Assembly (NCBI GenBank): GCA_023266575.1
Contig: JAHFPV010000001.1
Span: 1 to 64,000 of the forward strand
From: Sphingobium sp.
GTDB taxonomy: Bacteria; Pseudomonadota; Alphaproteobacteria; Sphingomonadales; Sphingomonadaceae
Direction: 5' to 3'
DNA: 64,000 bases
Shown: positions 45,120 to 56,170 of the stretch, in pieces
Layout: every line of letters starts with the position of its first letter
How positions within the stretch are numbered: position 1 is the first letter of the stretch
The notes under the pieces: model-generated
Told to the model about the DNA's origin: nothing
What the model saw: the letters and a program-made list of their open reading frames with translations, nothing else
Database searches by the model: none
Translations under genes and position numbers: made by a program

Positions 45120-46406
45120 ATGGCGCAGCCCAAGGTCGAAAAGCTCATCACCGCGATCGACATCGGATCGTGGAAGGTATCCGCGTTGATCGCGGGGCGG
45201 ACCGACACGGGTGAGCTGGCGATTTTGGGCACCGGCCAGCGCGAAAGCCGGGGCGTGCGGCGCGGTTTCATCGCCGACATGGAGCGCACCGAACTGGCGG
45301 TGCGCGAAACGATCGAGCAAGCCGAGCGGGTGGCTGGCACCAATATCGAGGATGTCTGGGTCAGCTTTTCGGGCGGCAGCCTGGTCAGCGATGTTGTGAC
45401 GGTCGAGCGCGATATGGGCGGATACCGCATCGAACAGGCCGATATTGACGATCTGCTGACCACTGGCCAGCAGGGGATCGACCCCGATGGCCGGGTCGTG
45501 CTGCACGCGCAGCCCACCTGCTTCACCATCAATGGCAAGGTGCCGGTCAAGAAACCCGCCGGGATGCACGCCGACCTGCTGGGCGTGGATATTCATGTCG
45601 TGCTGGCCGACGGCGCGCCGCTCGCCAATCTGGACCTGTGCGTGCGGGGCGCTTATCTGAACGTCAACTCCATCGTCGCCTCGCCGATCGCGACGGGGCT
45701 CGCCTGCTTGTCCGAAGAAGAGCGCGATCTGGGCGTGGCGCTGGTGGAATTGGGGGCGGGGGTCACCAATGTGTCGCTTTACGCGGGCGGGATGCTGGTG
45801 GGACTGCATTCCATTCCTATCGGCGCGTCCGACATTACCGACGATATCGCGTCGGCCTTTGGCATTCGCCGCAGTCAGGCCGAGCGGATCAAATGCTTCT
45901 ATGGCTCCGCAATGCAGAATCGTCGCGATTTCCGCGAGATAATCGAGATCGCAGCCCCCCATGGCGATGTCGCGGTGCCGGGGCAGAGCGCCGGTCCCAA
46001 TGCCGAAGGGGGCAAGATCACCCGCGCCGCGCTGGTCGGGGTCATTTGCGAGCGGCTCAATCAGCTGATGTCGGAAGTGAATGCGGCGCTGGCGGGCATG
46101 GGCTTCAATTCGCCCACCGGGCGGCAGGTGGTGCTGACCGGGGGCGGCGCGGAAATGAAGGGCATTGCCGATTATGCGCAGGGTGCCTTGGGCCGGGCGG
46201 TGCGGATCGGGCGGCCACGGGGCTTGTCCGCCATGCCCGAAGCGCATAGCGGCCCGGCCTTTGCGACTTTGGCGGGGCTGGCGCTTTACGGCGCTTCCAA
46301 CCCGGTTGATCTCCGCACGATGGCGCCCGCGCCGCAAACCGTGCATCGTCTGGGCGCACCCTTGTGGTGGCAACGGATGATGCGGGCGATAAAGACCAAC
46401 TATTGA
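45120..46406 (+). CDS. ftsA: Cell division protein FtsA
   Basis: This 428-aa actin-like ATPase tethers FtsZ to the membrane. Phosphate-1 loop AIDIGSWKVSALI, the 1C domain region with FSGGSLVSD and the phosphate-2/adenosine region VVLTGGGAEMKGI are visible. The C-terminus (LWWQRMMRAIKTNY) is the amphipathic membrane-targeting helix. An AT-richer gap of 108 bp before ftsZ may hold a separate ftsZ promoter. Confidence 0.95.
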   Translation: MAQPKVEKLITAIDIGSWKVSALIAGRTDTGELAILGTGQRESRGVRRGFIADMERTELAVRETIEQAERVAGTNIEDVWVSFSGGSLVSDVVTVERDMGGYRIEQADIDDLLTTGQQGIDPDGRVVLHAQPTCFTINGKVPVKKPAGMHADLLGVDIHVVLADGAPLANLDLCVRGAYLNVNSIVASPIATGLACLSEEERDLGVALVELGAGVTNVSLYAGGMLVGLHSIPIGASDITDDIASAFGIRRSQAERIKCFYGSAMQNRRDFREIIEIAAPHGDVAVPGQSAGPNAEGGKITRAALVGVICERLNQLMSEVNAALAGMGFNSPTGRQVVLTGGGAEMKGIADYAQGALGRAVRIGRPRGLSAMPEAHSGPAFATLAGLALYGASNPVDLRTMAPAPQTVHRLGAPLWWQRMMRAIKTNY

Positions 46407-46514
46407 ACGAAATTACAGTAAGACGAAAATAGCTGGTGAAATACTCCAGTTTCTGGTGTTAACATTTGGTGTTGGTTGTCGCTTCCTGACGAGGAAGCTG
46501 AGGGAGCAGAATAT

Positions 46515-47936
46515 ATGAGCATTGAGATCAGCCCTCCGCATGTGGATGAACTGAAGCCGCGCATCGCGGTGATCGGTGTCGGCGGCGCGGGCGGCAATGC
46601 CATCGCAAACATGATCGCGGCCCATGTCGAGGGCGTGGATTTCATCGTGGCGAACACGGATGCGCAGGCCTTGAACGCCTCGCCCGCCGAGCGCCGCATC
46701 CAGCTTGGCCCGCAAATTACCGAGGGTCTGGGCGCCGGGTCGCGCCCCGAAATCGGCAAGGCGGCGGCGGAAGAAACCATCGCCATGGTCGAAGCCGCGC
46801 TGGAAGGCGCGCATATGTGCTTTATCGCCGCTGGCATGGGCGGCGGCACCGGCACCGGTGCTGCTCCCGTCATTGCCAAGGCGGCGCGGGAACGCGGCAT
46901 CCTGACCGTTGGCGTGGTGACCAAGCCCTTCACCTTCGAAGGCAATCGCCGCATGAAGTCGGCGGAAGCGGGCATTGACGAGCTGCAAAAGCATGTCGAC
47001 ACGCTGATCGTCATTCCGAACCAGAATCTGTTCCTGATCGCCAACCCGAACACGACCTTCAAGGAAGCGTTCCAGATGGCGGACGAAGTGCTTCAACAGG
47101 GCGTGCGCGGCATCACCGACCTGATGGTCATGCCCGGCCTTATCAACCTCGACTTTGCTGACGTCCGCTCCGTGATGGGCGAAATGGGCAAGGCGATGAT
47201 GGGCACCGGCGAGGCGGAAGGCGATGGTCGTGCGCTTCAGGCGGCGGAAAAGGCGATCGCCAACCCGCTGCTCGACGGCGTGTCGATGCGCGGCGCGAAG
47301 GGTGTCATCGTCTCGATCGTCGGTGGCGAGGATATGCGCCTGATGGAAGTGGACGAAGCCGCCAACCATATTCGCGAACTGGTGGACCCGGACGCGAACA
47401 TCATCTGGGGCAGCGCGTTCAACGATAACCTCAATGGCAAGATCCGCGTGTCGGTGGTCGCCACCGGGATCGACAATGATGTCGGCAATCATGCCGCGCC
47501 GCTGACCCAGCCGTTCAGCTTCGCCAGCCGCCCCGCCGTGTCGGTGCCGCAGTCGGCGACGCCCAAGGTCGCTGCGCCTGCGCCACTGGCGGCTCCTGCG
47601 CCTGCCCCTGCGCCAGAACCTGAAACGCTGGAACTGGACGTGCCGGAAGCGCCTGCGCCCGCTCCTTTGGAGGCCGCAGCACCCGCACCCTTTGCCCCGC
47701 CGCGTCCGGCCGCCGTCTTTTCGGACGACGATCCGGCCGAGGACGAGCTGGTATTGGGCGCTGAAAGCGCTGCCCCGGCTGCGCCGGTGGAACCTGCGCC
47801 GCGCGTCGCATCGGGCGGCACCTTGTTCGAGCGGATGGCGGGCCTGACCCGTGGCACGGAAAAGGCACCAGGGGCGGACGAGCCTGCACCGGGTCTGGAC
47901 ATTCCGCGCTTCCTCAATCGCCAGAACAACCAGTAA
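46515..47936 (+). CDS. ftsZ: Cell division protein FtsZ
   Basis: This 473-aa tubulin-like GTPase forms the Z-ring. The GTP loop GGGTGTG is at 109-115, VGGAGGNAI at about 22-30, and the synergy-loop region ends before a Pro/Ala-rich linker (about 340-450). The conserved C-terminal peptide [14 protein letters not shown] binds FtsA. I chose the ATG at 46515 ([13 protein letters not shown], after AGGGAG); the start at 46476 has no family support. A strong terminator follows. Confidence 0.97.
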   Translation: MSIEISPPHVDELKPRIAVIGVGGAGGNAIANMIAAHVEGVDFIVANTDAQALNASPAERRIQLGPQITEGLGAGSRPEIGKAAAEETIAMVEAALEGAHMCFIAAGMGGGTGTGAAPVIAKAARERGILTVGVVTKPFTFEGNRRMKSAEAGIDELQKHVDTLIVIPNQNLFLIANPNTTFKEAFQMADEVLQQGVRGITDLMVMPGLINLDFADVRSVMGEMGKAMMGTGEAEGDGRALQAAEKAIANPLLDGVSMRGAKGVIVSIVGGEDMRLMEVDEAANHIRELVDPDANIIWGSAFNDNLNGKIRVSVVATGIDNDVGNHAAPLTQPFSFASRPAVSVPQSATPKVAAPAPLAAPAPAPAPEPETLELDVPEAPAPAPLEAAAPAPFAPPRPAAVFSDDDPAEDELVLGAESAAPAAPVEPAPRVASGGTLFERMAGLTRGTEKAPGADEPAPGLDIPRFLNRQNNQ

Positions 47937-47967
47937 GCGATCCGCTTGCAGGGGCATCTGTCCCGCC

Positions 47968-48012
47968 AAAAGCGCGCCGTCGGTCCCACAAGGCAACCGG
48001 GCGCGCTTTTTC
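47968..48012 (+). terminator. Terminator of the division and cell-wall cluster
   Basis: AAAGCGCGCC (47969-47978) pairs with GGGCGCGCTTT (47999-48009) over a 20-base loop and is followed by TTTTTCG. It lies 32 bases after the ftsZ stop. Confidence 0.85.
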
Positions 48013-48075
48013 GTGGGGGGTCATTTCCCATTCAGCACGGCATCGGCTAGTACTAAATCCGATGATGGTGACTCA

Positions 48076-48184
48076 TCTCCCCTCCCTGGCGGGGAGGGGT
48101 TGGGGGAGGGGGAGCGAGGCGAAGCCGAGCGTCCACGCTGGCGGCCGCACACCCCCACCCAACCTCCCCCTCAAGGGGGAGGGG
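48076..48184. repeat. Palindromic repeat, family E, after ftsZ
   Basis: TCTCCCCTCCCTGGCGGGGA + GGGG near the left and the inverted CCTCCCCCTCAAGGGGGAGG + GG at the right, with an inner TTGGGGGAGGGGG / CCCCCACCCAACC pair. It lies between the ftsZ terminator and the TPR/SPOR gene. Confidence 0.85.
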
Positions 48185-48227
48185 CCTTATAGGTCGCGAT
48201 CAATGAGGCTTCGTATAAGGCACGGAT

Positions 48228-50066
48228 GTGAAACGCTCTCTTCCCTGGATCATTGCCGCGCTCATGCTTTCGGGCGGGGCGCAAGCGCAGGTTGACCAGT
48301 CGCAACTGGTGCGTCCGCCGGATGCGGCGGACCTCAACACATATCTTGCCCGCCTGTCCACCAATCCGCGCGACGTGGCGGCGCTGATCGGGGCGGGGGA
48401 GGCGGCGCTGGCGTTGGACGATCCGCGCGCCGCGGCCGGTTTCTTCGCCCGCGCCGATGCGATTGCCAGCGGCAATGGGCGGATCAAGGCCGGGCTTGGC
48501 CGGGTGATGCTGAAGCTGCAAAATCCGGGCGAAGCGCTGCGGCTGTTCGATCAGGCCGCACGGCTGGGCTATCCCGACGCGACCATGCTGGCCGATCGCG
48601 GGCTGGCGCGCGACATGACGGGGGATCAGGCCGGGGCGCAGCGCGATTATCAGGCGGCGCTGCAACGCACGCCCAATGATCTGGAACTGCTTCGCCGCTA
48701 TGCCGCGTCATTGGGGATAGCGGGCCAGGTCGAGGCCTCGGACAAGGTGATGCAGCCGCTTTTCTACAAGAGCGACCGTGCGGCCTGGCGGTCCCGCGCG
48801 TTCATATTGGCGATGAACAACCGGCAGGCTGAAGCGCAGAAGATTGCCGAGCAGACCATGCCCGCGCAACTCGCTGCCGCCATCATGCCCTATATGCGCA
48901 AAATGCCCTATCTGACCCCGGCGCAAAAAGCCGCTGCGATCCATTTTGGCCATTTCCCAACGCAGATCGGCACGACCATCGCCGCGATCGTGCCAACTCC
49001 GCCGGCACCCGGCTACAGCCAGCCGGTTGTCGCCAAGACGCCGCCGGTTGCAGTGGCGGCGGCACCGACCAGCCCGGCGCAGGATCGCCGCGCGCGCCGT
49101 GCCGAACAGCAGCGCCAGCGCCGCGAAGCGACCCGGCTGGCACAGGCCGGCACGGTGCGCCCGGCGATGGTTCAACCAGCAGCGGCACCCACGCCTACGC
49201 CCACACCGACCCCCGCGTCGCAGCCGCCCGCGCCGCAACCGGTGCAGCCGCCACCGGCGCAGGTGCAGATGGTCCAGCCGACGCCCGCCGCGCCCGCTCC
49301 GGTCCAGACCGCGCCGCCGCAACAGGTTGTCGCTGCTTCCCCGCAAGTGCAGGGGCCGCCTGCGCCGGGCTTTGAATCGGTCGATACGTCCCGGCCGGCT
49401 GCCCCTGCCGCGAGCCAGGCTGCGCCTACAACACCGCTGAATGCCATCAGTCTGGCGCAGGCGACCGTCCCGCCGTCCACGCCCCCCAGCGCGCCGCCTT
49501 CGTCGCCGGTCGTGCAACCAACGCCAACGCCTGCCGCGCCGCCACCTCAGCCCGATCCGCAGGCGACCCGCACCCTGGCCGACATCATCCGCGCGATCGA
49601 CGTGCCGGAAACCGAACGTCAGTCGGCGGTCGCAGCCGTCGATCTCGCCGAGATCGAGAAGATCCAGGCCGCGCGCCGGGCCGAGCGTCTGGCCGCGGCC
49701 GACAAGGTGAAGAAGGCCGCCGCTGCCAAGGCCAAGGCGGAGGCTGACGCCAAGGCGAAGAAGGAAGCCGAGGAAAAGAAGCGCCTGGCCGACAACCCGG
49801 CGCGCAACTGGCTCCAGATCGCGACCGGCGCGAGCAAGAGCGCGTTGGGCTTCACGCTCAAGAAGATGCGCAAGAAATATGACGCGCTGGCCCCGCAAAG
49901 CGCCTGGGTCGCCAGCTGGGGCCGGACCAATCGTCTGGTCGTTGGTCCCTTCGCCAGCTTCACCCGCGCCAAAACGCTTGAAACCAAGCTTAAGGGCGAG
50001 GGCGCGGACGTTTTTGCCTGGCAAAGCGATGCGGGAGAGGTAGTCGAAAGGCTGGGCGGCGAGTAG
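48228..50066 (+). CDS. Exported TPR and SPOR-domain protein
   Basis: This 612-aa protein has a signal peptide (1-20, cleavage after AQA) and TPR-like helical repeats (about 38-235: FFARADAIASGNGRIKAGLG, EALRLFDQAARLGYPDA). A long Pro/Ala/Gln-rich linker (about 250-450), an Ala/Lys coiled segment (about 480-525) and a C-terminal SPOR domain (about 530-605) follow. SPOR domains bind septal peptidoglycan, so a division or wall role is likely. The start is GTG at 48228 with AAGG upstream. It is followed 11 bp later by the dGTPase gene. Confidence 0.85.
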   Translation: MKRSLPWIIAALMLSGGAQAQVDQSQLVRPPDAADLNTYLARLSTNPRDVAALIGAGEAALALDDPRAAAGFFARADAIASGNGRIKAGLGRVMLKLQNPGEALRLFDQAARLGYPDATMLADRGLARDMTGDQAGAQRDYQAALQRTPNDLELLRRYAASLGIAGQVEASDKVMQPLFYKSDRAAWRSRAFILAMNNRQAEAQKIAEQTMPAQLAAAIMPYMRKMPYLTPAQKAAAIHFGHFPTQIGTTIAAIVPTPPAPGYSQPVVAKTPPVAVAAAPTSPAQDRRARRAEQQRQRREATRLAQAGTVRPAMVQPAAAPTPTPTPTPASQPPAPQPVQPPPAQVQMVQPTPAAPAPVQTAPPQQVVAASPQVQGPPAPGFESVDTSRPAAPAASQAAPTTPLNAISLAQATVPPSTPPSAPPSSPVVQPTPTPAAPPPQPDPQATRTLADIIRAIDVPETERQSAVAAVDLAEIEKIQAARRAERLAAADKVKKAAAAKAKAEADAKAKKEAEEKKRLADNPARNWLQIATGASKSALGFTLKKMRKKYDALAPQSAWVASWGRTNRLVVGPFASFTRAKTLETKLKGEGADVFAWQSDAGEVVERLGGE

Positions 50067-50077
50067 AGGAGCGTCTC

Positions 50078-51232
50078 ATGACGATCCTTGCTTCCTATGC
50101 CTGCCACCCCGCCGCCAGCCGTGGCCGCCTCCACCCCGAAGAGGGCGGGGAGGTGCGCGGCCCGCGTGACATGTTCCAGCGCGACCGCGATCGCATCATC
50201 CATTCGATCGCGTTCCGCCGCCTGCGCCACAAGACGCAGGTGTTCATCTCGCCCGACGGCGATCATTTCCGCGTCCGCCTGACCCATAGTCTGGAAGTCG
50301 CGCAGATTGGCCGCACCACCGCGCGCACGCTGGGGCTGAACGAGGATCTGACCGAGGCTTTGTGCCTGGCCCATGATATCGGCCATCCACCGTTCGGCCA
50401 TGCGGGCGAGGATGCGCTGGAGGCGGCGATGGAGGCGCATGGCGGCTTTGATCATAACGCCCATACACTGCGCACGCTGATGCTGCTCGACAGTCCCTAT
50501 CCACGCTTTCGCGGGCTGAACCTGAGCTGGGAAATGCTGGAGGGGCTGGCCAAGCATAATGGGCCGATCGCCAATCCCGGCTGGGCAATGCGTGAACTGG
50601 ATGGGCTGTTGTCGCTCGACCTGACCAGCCATGCCTCGCTGGAGGCGCAGCTGGCGGCGATTTCGGACGATATCGCCTATGACAATCACGATATTGACGA
50701 TGGCCTGCGTGCCGGGCTGCTGTCGCTGGAGCAGTTGCTGGAGGTGCCGTTCGTGGCGCGCTGCTGGGACCGGGTGCGCAGCCGCTATCCCGATGTCGCG
50801 CAGGACCGGCTGCTGCGCGAACTGGTGCGCGAGCAGATTGGCGTGATGGCCAATGACCTGATCGCCGCGACCCGCGCCAATATCGCGGAGTCGGGGGTGC
50901 AGACGGTGGAGGATGTCCGTGCGCTAGGCCACACGCTGGTCGCCTTCTCGCCGGAACTGGCGGCGCAGGAGCGCGACCTCAAGCGTTTCATGTATGCCAG
51001 CCTTTATCATCATCCCGAACAGCTGGCCGCTGCCGACCGGGCGCGGGTGATCGTCACCGACCTGTTCGCCGCCTATCAGGCAGATCCCGCGCTGATGCCG
51101 GACGAATGGCGCGACGAGTGCGTCCTGCAAGAACCCGATCGCAGCCGCCACATAGCCGATTTCATTGCGGGCATGACCGACCGCTACGCCGAAAAGCGCC
51201 ATGTGGAGATATTCGGGGCGCTGGCGGATTGA
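50078..51232 (+). CDS. dgt: Deoxyguanosinetriphosphate triphosphohydrolase-like protein
   Basis: This 384-aa HD-domain metalloenzyme cleaves dNTPs to nucleosides and triphosphate. The metal ligands are His70 (RLTHSLEV), His99-Asp100 (LAHDIGHPPFGH) and the Asp of SDDIAYDNHDIDD near 192. The length and YACHPAASRGR N-terminus match the alphaproteobacterial dGTPase-like type rather than enterobacterial Dgt. It lies just upstream of the glycine riboswitch but is not part of that unit. Confidence 0.92.
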   Translation: MTILASYACHPAASRGRLHPEEGGEVRGPRDMFQRDRDRIIHSIAFRRLRHKTQVFISPDGDHFRVRLTHSLEVAQIGRTTARTLGLNEDLTEALCLAHDIGHPPFGHAGEDALEAAMEAHGGFDHNAHTLRTLMLLDSPYPRFRGLNLSWEMLEGLAKHNGPIANPGWAMRELDGLLSLDLTSHASLEAQLAAISDDIAYDNHDIDDGLRAGLLSLEQLLEVPFVARCWDRVRSRYPDVAQDRLLRELVREQIGVMANDLIAATRANIAESGVQTVEDVRALGHTLVAFSPELAAQERDLKRFMYASLYHHPEQLAAADRARVIVTDLFAAYQADPALMPDEWRDECVLQEPDRSRHIADFIAGMTDRYAEKRHVEIFGALAD

Positions 51233-51296
51233 CGCGCCGGTGCGTTTGACGCAATGCAACACATGTCTCCGGCGCTGAGGATTCGGCACCGGGCAC

Positions 51297-51495
51297 GATG
51301 CGGGAGAGCATGGGCGGTCTTTCAGGCCAGGCCCGTCGCCGAAGGAGCAACCGCCCCGGAATCTCTCAGGCCAAAGGACCGCATCGCGCGCAGACACTCT
51401 GGAAAGCGGACGGGGAAACCTGTCCCACCGAAGGGGTAAGCCGTTTCCTGCACCAGGACGGTCAAAGCTCTCAGGTTCCCGTGACAGAGGGGGTG
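51297..51495 (+). promoter_or_regulatory. Tandem glycine riboswitch
   Basis: Two consecutive glycine aptamers. The first (about 51297-51386) runs from ATGCGGGAGAG to GGACCGCAT with the core CCGAAGGAGCAA and ATCTCTCAGGCCAAAGGACC. The second (about 51391-51495) runs from ACACTCTGGAAAG to CAGAGGGGG with CCGAAGGGGTAAG and AAGCTCTCAGGTTCCCGTGA. The pair precedes gcvT by 68 bp and should turn on glycine cleavage when glycine is high. Confidence 0.95.
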
Positions 51496-51562
51496 ACGAA
51501 CAGGGCGGTCCCTTGCGGGCCGGGTTGATCGTCGCTGCGCCCTCTCACGGAAAGGCCGTCCT

Positions 51563-52714
51563 ATGACCGCCAATGATACCATCGCTACGCTGGAAGACGC
51601 TCTGCCGCTGGAGGCCTTGCCGCTCGACGCCTGGCATCGCGCGCGCGGCGCGCGGATGGTCGGTTTTGCCGGTTATCATATGCCGATCCAATATGATGGC
51701 ATCATGGCCGAACATGGCTGGACCCGCGAACATGCGGGCCTGTTCGACGTCAGTCATATGGGGCAGTTGACCTTCACAGGTGAGGGCGTGGACGATGCGC
51801 TGGAACTGCTGCTGCCCAGCGATATAAAGGGGTTGAAGCCCGGTCGTCAGCGCTATTCGATGCTGCTGGATCAGGATGGCGGCATCCTCGACGACCTGAT
51901 GGTGTCCCGTCCCGCAGACGGCGCGTTCGATGATGCGGCGATCTATGTGGTCGTCAACGGCGCGACCAAATATGACGATATTGGCTGGATGATCGAGCAT
52001 CTCCCCGACGACGTCATCATGAACCATATGGCCGATCAAGCGCTGCTGGCGTTGCAGGGACCGGAAGCGGGCGAGGCGATGGCGGTGCTGGTGCCGGGGA
52101 CTACTGACCTCGTCTTCATGCAGTGCGGCGCGTTCGACTGGAATGGGGTGCCGCTGTGGATCAGCCGGTCGGGCTATACCGGCGAGGACGGGTTTGAAAT
52201 CAGCTTGCCTGCGGACGCCGCCGTCGCCTTTGCGGATGCCTTGTGCGCGCTGCCCCAGGTCAAGCCGATCGGCCTTGGCGCGCGCGATTCGCTGCGGCTG
52301 GAGGCGGGCTTGCCGCTCTATGGCCATGACCTGACGCCCGCGGTCAGCACGATCGGCGCGGATCTGGGCTTTGCGATCCAGAAGCGCCGTCGCGAGGAGG
52401 GCGGCTTTATCGGCCATGGCCGGGTGATGAAGGAACTGGCAGACGGTCCGGGCGCAAAGCGGGTGGGCCTGACGATCGAGGGTCGGTTGCCTGCGCGCGA
52501 GGGCGCACAGATTTATCTCGGCGATGTGCAGGTCGGCGATGTCACCTCCGGCGGGTTCGCGCCCAGCGTCGGCGCGCCGATCGCGATGGGCTGGGTCAGC
52601 CTGCCCCATAGCGCCATCGGCACCGCGCTGGAGATTGAGGTGCGCGGCAAGCGCATCGCCGCTGTGGTTGCGCCCATGCCGTTCGTGCCGCACCGTTACC
52701 GCCGCAAGGCCTGA
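51563..52714 (+). CDS. gcvT: Glycine cleavage system T protein (aminomethyltransferase)
   Basis: This 383-aa enzyme transfers the methylene group from aminomethyl-lipoyl GcvH to tetrahydrofolate and releases ammonia. [17 protein letters not shown] and LFDVSHMGQ at the N-terminus, [13 protein letters not shown] and the folate-region [18 protein letters not shown] mark the family. First gene after the riboswitch; gcvH follows after 32 bp. Confidence 0.96.
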   Translation: MTANDTIATLEDALPLEALPLDAWHRARGARMVGFAGYHMPIQYDGIMAEHGWTREHAGLFDVSHMGQLTFTGEGVDDALELLLPSDIKGLKPGRQRYSMLLDQDGGILDDLMVSRPADGAFDDAAIYVVVNGATKYDDIGWMIEHLPDDVIMNHMADQALLALQGPEAGEAMAVLVPGTTDLVFMQCGAFDWNGVPLWISRSGYTGEDGFEISLPADAAVAFADALCALPQVKPIGLGARDSLRLEAGLPLYGHDLTPAVSTIGADLGFAIQKRRREEGGFIGHGRVMKELADGPGAKRVGLTIEGRLPAREGAQIYLGDVQVGDVTSGGFAPSVGAPIAMGWVSLPHSAIGTALEIEVRGKRIAAVVAPMPFVPHRYRRKA

Positions 52715-52746
52715 TTCTCACGCAAATCATTCCGGGGAGACTATCC

Positions 52747-53118
52747 ATGAGCCGTTATTTCACCGACGAACATGAATGGATCGACGTCGAGGGCGAGATC
52801 GCCACGGTCGGCATCACCGATTATGCGCAGGAGCAGCTGGGCGACATCGTGTTCGTCGAACTGCCCGCCGAAGGCACGACGTTCGACAAGGGCGACGACG
52901 CCGCCGTGGTCGAATCGGTCAAGGCCGCGTCGGACGTCTATGCGCCGATTTCGGGCGAAGTGATCGAGGCCAATGGCGCGCTGGAGGATGAACCCGCGCT
53001 GGTCAACAGCGATGCCGAGGAAGATGGCTGGTTCTTCAAGCTGCGCATGACCGACCCGTCCGAGCTGGAAGGGCTGATGACCGAGGCGGCCTACAAGAAG
53101 TTTGTGGCCGCGCTTTAA
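52747..53118 (+). CDS. gcvH: Glycine cleavage system H protein
   Basis: This 123-aa lipoyl carrier shuttles the aminomethyl group between P, T and L proteins. The lipoylated lysine lies in [27 protein letters not shown] at the N-terminus is typical. GGGGAG precedes the ATG. A family E repeat separates it from gcvPA. No lipoate or L-protein gene is in the window. Confidence 0.97.
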   Translation: MSRYFTDEHEWIDVEGEIATVGITDYAQEQLGDIVFVELPAEGTTFDKGDDAAVVESVKAASDVYAPISGEVIEANGALEDEPALVNSDAEEDGWFFKLRMTDPSELEGLMTEAAYKKFVAAL

Positions 53119-53124
53119 TCTTTA

Positions 53125-53222
53125 GTTCCCCTCTCGCTTGCGGGAGGGGTCAGGGGAGGGCGTGTCGCGCCTCTCCGTCACATGCCCTCCCCCACCCCCC
53201 CCGCAAGCGGGAGGGGGGATGA
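53125..53222. repeat. Palindromic repeat, family E, between gcvH and gcvPA
   Basis: CCCCTCTCGCTTGCGGGAGG + GGTCAGGGGAGGGCGTGTCGC pairs with CATGCCCTCCCCCACCCC... and CCCGCAAGCGGGAGGGGGGA. The left half shares its core with the copy inside hrpB (62806-62905), including AGGGGAGGGCGTGTCGC. It ends 24 bp before the gcvPA ATG. Confidence 0.9.
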
Positions 53223-53246
53223 AGGGGCGAGGGGGGAGTATTGGAC

Positions 53247-54605
53247 ATGCGCTACCTACCCCTGACCGACACCGACCGGCAGCAGATGCTGTCCGTCATC
53301 GGCGCGGCGTCGATCGATGATCTGTTTGTCGATGTTCCCGCCGAGGCCCGGCTTTCGGCCAAGATCGCGGGCCTGCCCGATCATGCCAGCGAACTGGCGG
53401 TCGAACGCCATATGAGCAAGCTCGCGCGGCAAAATCTGTCGGCGGGGGAAGCGCCCTTCTTCCTGGGTGCGGGTGCCTATAAGCATCATGTCCCGGCCAG
53501 CGTCGATCATCTGATCCAGCGCGGCGAGTTTCTGACCGCCTACACCCCCTATCAGCCGGAAATCGCGCAGGGGACGTTGCAGGTGTTGTTCGAGTTCCAG
53601 ACGCAGGTCGCGCGCCTGCTGGGCTGTGATGTGGCGAACGCATCCATGTATGACGGGTCGACCGCCTGTTGGGAAGCGATCGGCATGGCACGGCGGATCA
53701 CCAAGCGGAGCAAGGCGATATTGTCGTCGGGCCTGCACCCCCATTATGTGTCGGTCGCCAACACGATGGCGAAGTTCACCGGCGACCAGTTGGTCCATGA
53801 CGCGCCGACGTTGAGCGCCGACGCTGATATCGAGGCGCTGATCGCGGGGATCGACAAGGACACAAGCTGCGTCGTCGTCCAATATCCCGACATATTGGGC
53901 CGTATCGCCGACCTGACCCCGCTAGCCGAGGCGGCCCATGCCGCCGGTGCGTTGCTGGTCGCGGTGGTGACCGAGCCGGTGGCGCTGGGGGCGCTGATCC
54001 CGCCGGGCGAGATGGGCGCGGACATTGTGGTGGGTGAGGGCCAGTCGATCGGCGTCGGCCTGCAATTTGGCGGGCCTTATCTCGGCCTCTTCGCGTGCAA
54101 GCAGAAATATGTCCGCCAGATGCCCGGTCGCCTGTGCGGCGAGACGGTGGACGCGGCGGGCAAGCGCGGTTTCGTGCTGACGCTCTCCACCCGCGAACAG
54201 CATATCCGCCGCGAGAAGGCGACGTCGAATATCTGCACCAATTCAGGGCTTTGCGCGCTGGCGTTCAGTATTCACATGACCCTGTTGGGGGAAAAGGGGC
54301 TGCGCGAATTGGCGGCGCTCAATCATGGGTTGGCGGTGCAGGCCGCCGATCGATTGGCGCGGGTGCCGGGCGTGACTTTGCTCAACGACAGCTTCTTCAA
54401 CGAATTCACGCTGGTCCTGACCAAGGACGCGCGTGAGGTCGTGCGTAGCTTGGCCGACAAGGGCGTGCTGGCGGGCGTGTCGCTGGGTCGCCTGTTCCCG
54501 CAACACACGTCCGTGGGCAACGGTCTGGTCGTCGCGGTGACCGAGACGGTCACGGCGGAGGATATCGAAACACTGGCCCAAGCGCTGGAGGAGGAACTGG
54601 CATGA
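53247..54605 (+). CDS. gcvPA: Glycine dehydrogenase (decarboxylating) subunit 1
   Basis: This 452-aa alpha subunit of the split P protein decarboxylates glycine with the beta subunit and loads Gcv[34 protein letters not shown] and [13 protein letters not shown] near the N-terminus are diagnostic. It lacks the PLP lysine, which is on the beta subunit. The ATG at 53247 is preferred over the TTG at 53241; GGGGGGAG lies about 10 bases before. It overlaps gcvPB by four bases. Confidence 0.95.
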   Translation: MRYLPLTDTDRQQMLSVIGAASIDDLFVDVPAEARLSAKIAGLPDHASELAVERHMSKLARQNLSAGEAPFFLGAGAYKHHVPASVDHLIQRGEFLTAYTPYQPEIAQGTLQVLFEFQTQVARLLGCDVANASMYDGSTACWEAIGMARRITKRSKAILSSGLHPHYVSVANTMAKFTGDQLVHDAPTLSADADIEALIAGIDKDTSCVVVQYPDILGRIADLTPLAEAAHAAGALLVAVVTEPVALGALIPPGEMGADIVVGEGQSIGVGLQFGGPYLGLFACKQKYVRQMPGRLCGETVDAAGKRGFVLTLSTREQHIRREKATSNICTNSGLCALAFSIHMTLLGEKGLRELAALNHGLAVQAADRLARVPGVTLLNDSFFNEFTLVLTKDAREVVRSLADKGVLAGVSLGRLFPQHTSVGNGLVVAVTETVTAEDIETLAQALEEELA

Positions 54606-56170
54606 CCATGCTTAAGGAAGGCCGCCCCACCGCGCCTGTCGCCGTTGCAGACGCGCATATGGCCCCGGCCACCGTCACCGGCAACCGTGCGCTGATGCTG
54701 GAAGAGGCGCTGATCTTCGAGATTGGATCGACCGACACTACCGGCGTCGATTTCGCGCCCGCGCCCAAGGTGGCCAGCCGCCTTGCCGGGCTAGAGCGCC
54801 GGGCGATCGGCCTGCCGGGCCTGTCGGAACAGGAAACGGTGCGGCACTATACGCGCCTTAGCCGCCAGAATTACGCCATCGACCTCGGCCTCTTTCCGCT
54901 CGGCAGCTGCACGATGAAGCATAATCCGCGCCTCAATGAAAAGGTCGCGCGGATGCCCGGTTTTGCCGATCTGCACCCCCTTGCCCCGCAATCGACGGTG
55001 CAGGGCGCGTTGGCGGTGATCCATGAACTGGCGGAGTGGCTGGTGACGCTGACCGGGATGCATAGCGTCGCGATGTCGCCCAAGGCTGGGGCGCATGGGG
55101 AATTGTGCGGCCTGCTGGCGATCCGTGCGGCGCTCGAAGCGCGCGGTGACGCACGCAGCGTCGTGCTGGTGCCTGAAAGTGCGCATGGCACCAATCCCGC
55201 CACAGCGGCTTTTTGCGGCTATAAGGTCGAGGATATTCCCGCGACCCCCGAAGGCCGGGTCGATCTGGCGGCGTTAACTGCGCGGCTGGGACCGGATGTG
55301 GCGGCGGTGATGATCACCAACCCCAATACGTGCGGCCTGTTCGAGCGCGACCTCAAGACCATTTCCGACGCGGTCCATGCGGCGGGGGCCTTCGTCTATT
55401 GCGACGGCGCGAATTTCAACGCCATTGTAGGCCGGGTACGCCCCGGCGATCTGGGCGTCGATGCAATGCACATCAATCTGCACAAGACCTTCTCCACCCC
55501 CCATGGCGGCGGCGGTCCCGGTTCCGGCCCGGTCGTGCTGTCGGCAGCGCTCGCGCCTTATGCGCCGCTGCCCTTCGTGGAGAAGCAGGGCGACACATTC
55601 GTCCTGATCGAGGAGGAATCGGCGCAGGATCATCATGCCGGGACGTTCGGCCGCATGGTGGCTTTCCATGGCCAGATGGGCATGTTCACCCGCGCTTTGG
55701 CCTATATCATGAGCCATGGCGCGGACGGGCTGCGGCAGGTGGCAGAGGATGCGGTGCTGAACGCCAATTATATCCTGCGCAGCTTGGACGATGTGCTGGA
55801 CGCGCCGTTCGGCGACAGCGGTCCCTGTATGCATGAAGCCTTGTTCAGCGATAGGGGGCTGGCCGACGGCTTCACCACGCTCGACATTGCCAAGGGGCTG
55901 ATCGACGAGGGTTTTCACCCGATGACCATGTATTTCCCGCTGGTCGTGCATGGTGCGATGCTGGTTGAACCGACCGAGACCGAAAGCAAGGCCGCGCTCG
56001 ACCAGTTCATCATGGCGCTGCGCAGCCTGGCGCATCGGGCCAAGGCGGGGGATGAGGCCTTGAAGGGCGCGCCCTATCATGCGCCGCGCCGTCGCCTGGA
56101 TGAAACACTGGCGGCGCGCAAGCCGGTGCTGACCTGGGAAGCGCCGACGCTCGCACAGGCGGCGGAATGA
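54602..56170 (+). CDS. gcvPB: Glycine dehydrogenase (decarboxylating) subunit 2
   Basis: This 522-aa beta subunit carries PLP on Lys295 in [35 protein letters not shown] and [17 protein letters not shown] are family marks. With GcvPA it forms the two-subunit P protein found in alphaproteobacteria and Gram-positive bacteria. The start overlaps gcvPA (ATGA) and the stop overlaps the DUF938 gene. Confidence 0.96.
   Translation: MTMLKEGRPTAPVAVADAHMAPATVTGNRALMLEEALIFEIGSTDTTGVDFAPAPKVASRLAGLERRAIGLPGLSEQETVRHYTRLSRQNYAIDLGLFPLGSCTMKHNPRLNEKVARMPGFADLHPLAPQSTVQGALAVIHELAEWLVTLTGMHSVAMSPKAGAHGELCGLLAIRAALEARGDARSVVLVPESAHGTNPATAAFCGYKVEDIPATPEGRVDLAALTARLGPDVAAVMITNPNTCGLFERDLKTISDAVHAAGAFVYCDGANFNAIVGRVRPGDLGVDAMHINLHKTFSTPHGGGGPGSGPVVLSAALAPYAPLPFVEKQGDTFVLIEEESAQDHHAGTFGRMVAFHGQMGMFTRALAYIMSHGADGLRQVAEDAVLNANYILRSLDDVLDAPFGDSGPCMHEALFSDRGLADGFTTLDIAKGLIDEGFHPMTMYFPLVVHGAMLVEPTETESKAALDQFIMALRSLAHRAKAGDEALKGAPYHAPRRRLDETLAARKPVLTWEAPTLAQAAE

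Noticed and set aside
46407-46514. CtrA site (TTAA-N7-TTAA) before ftsZ
   Set aside because: GTTAACATTTGGTGTTGG has one half-site only; the second half does not match. The gap is AT-richer and may hold a promoter, but no motif can be named.
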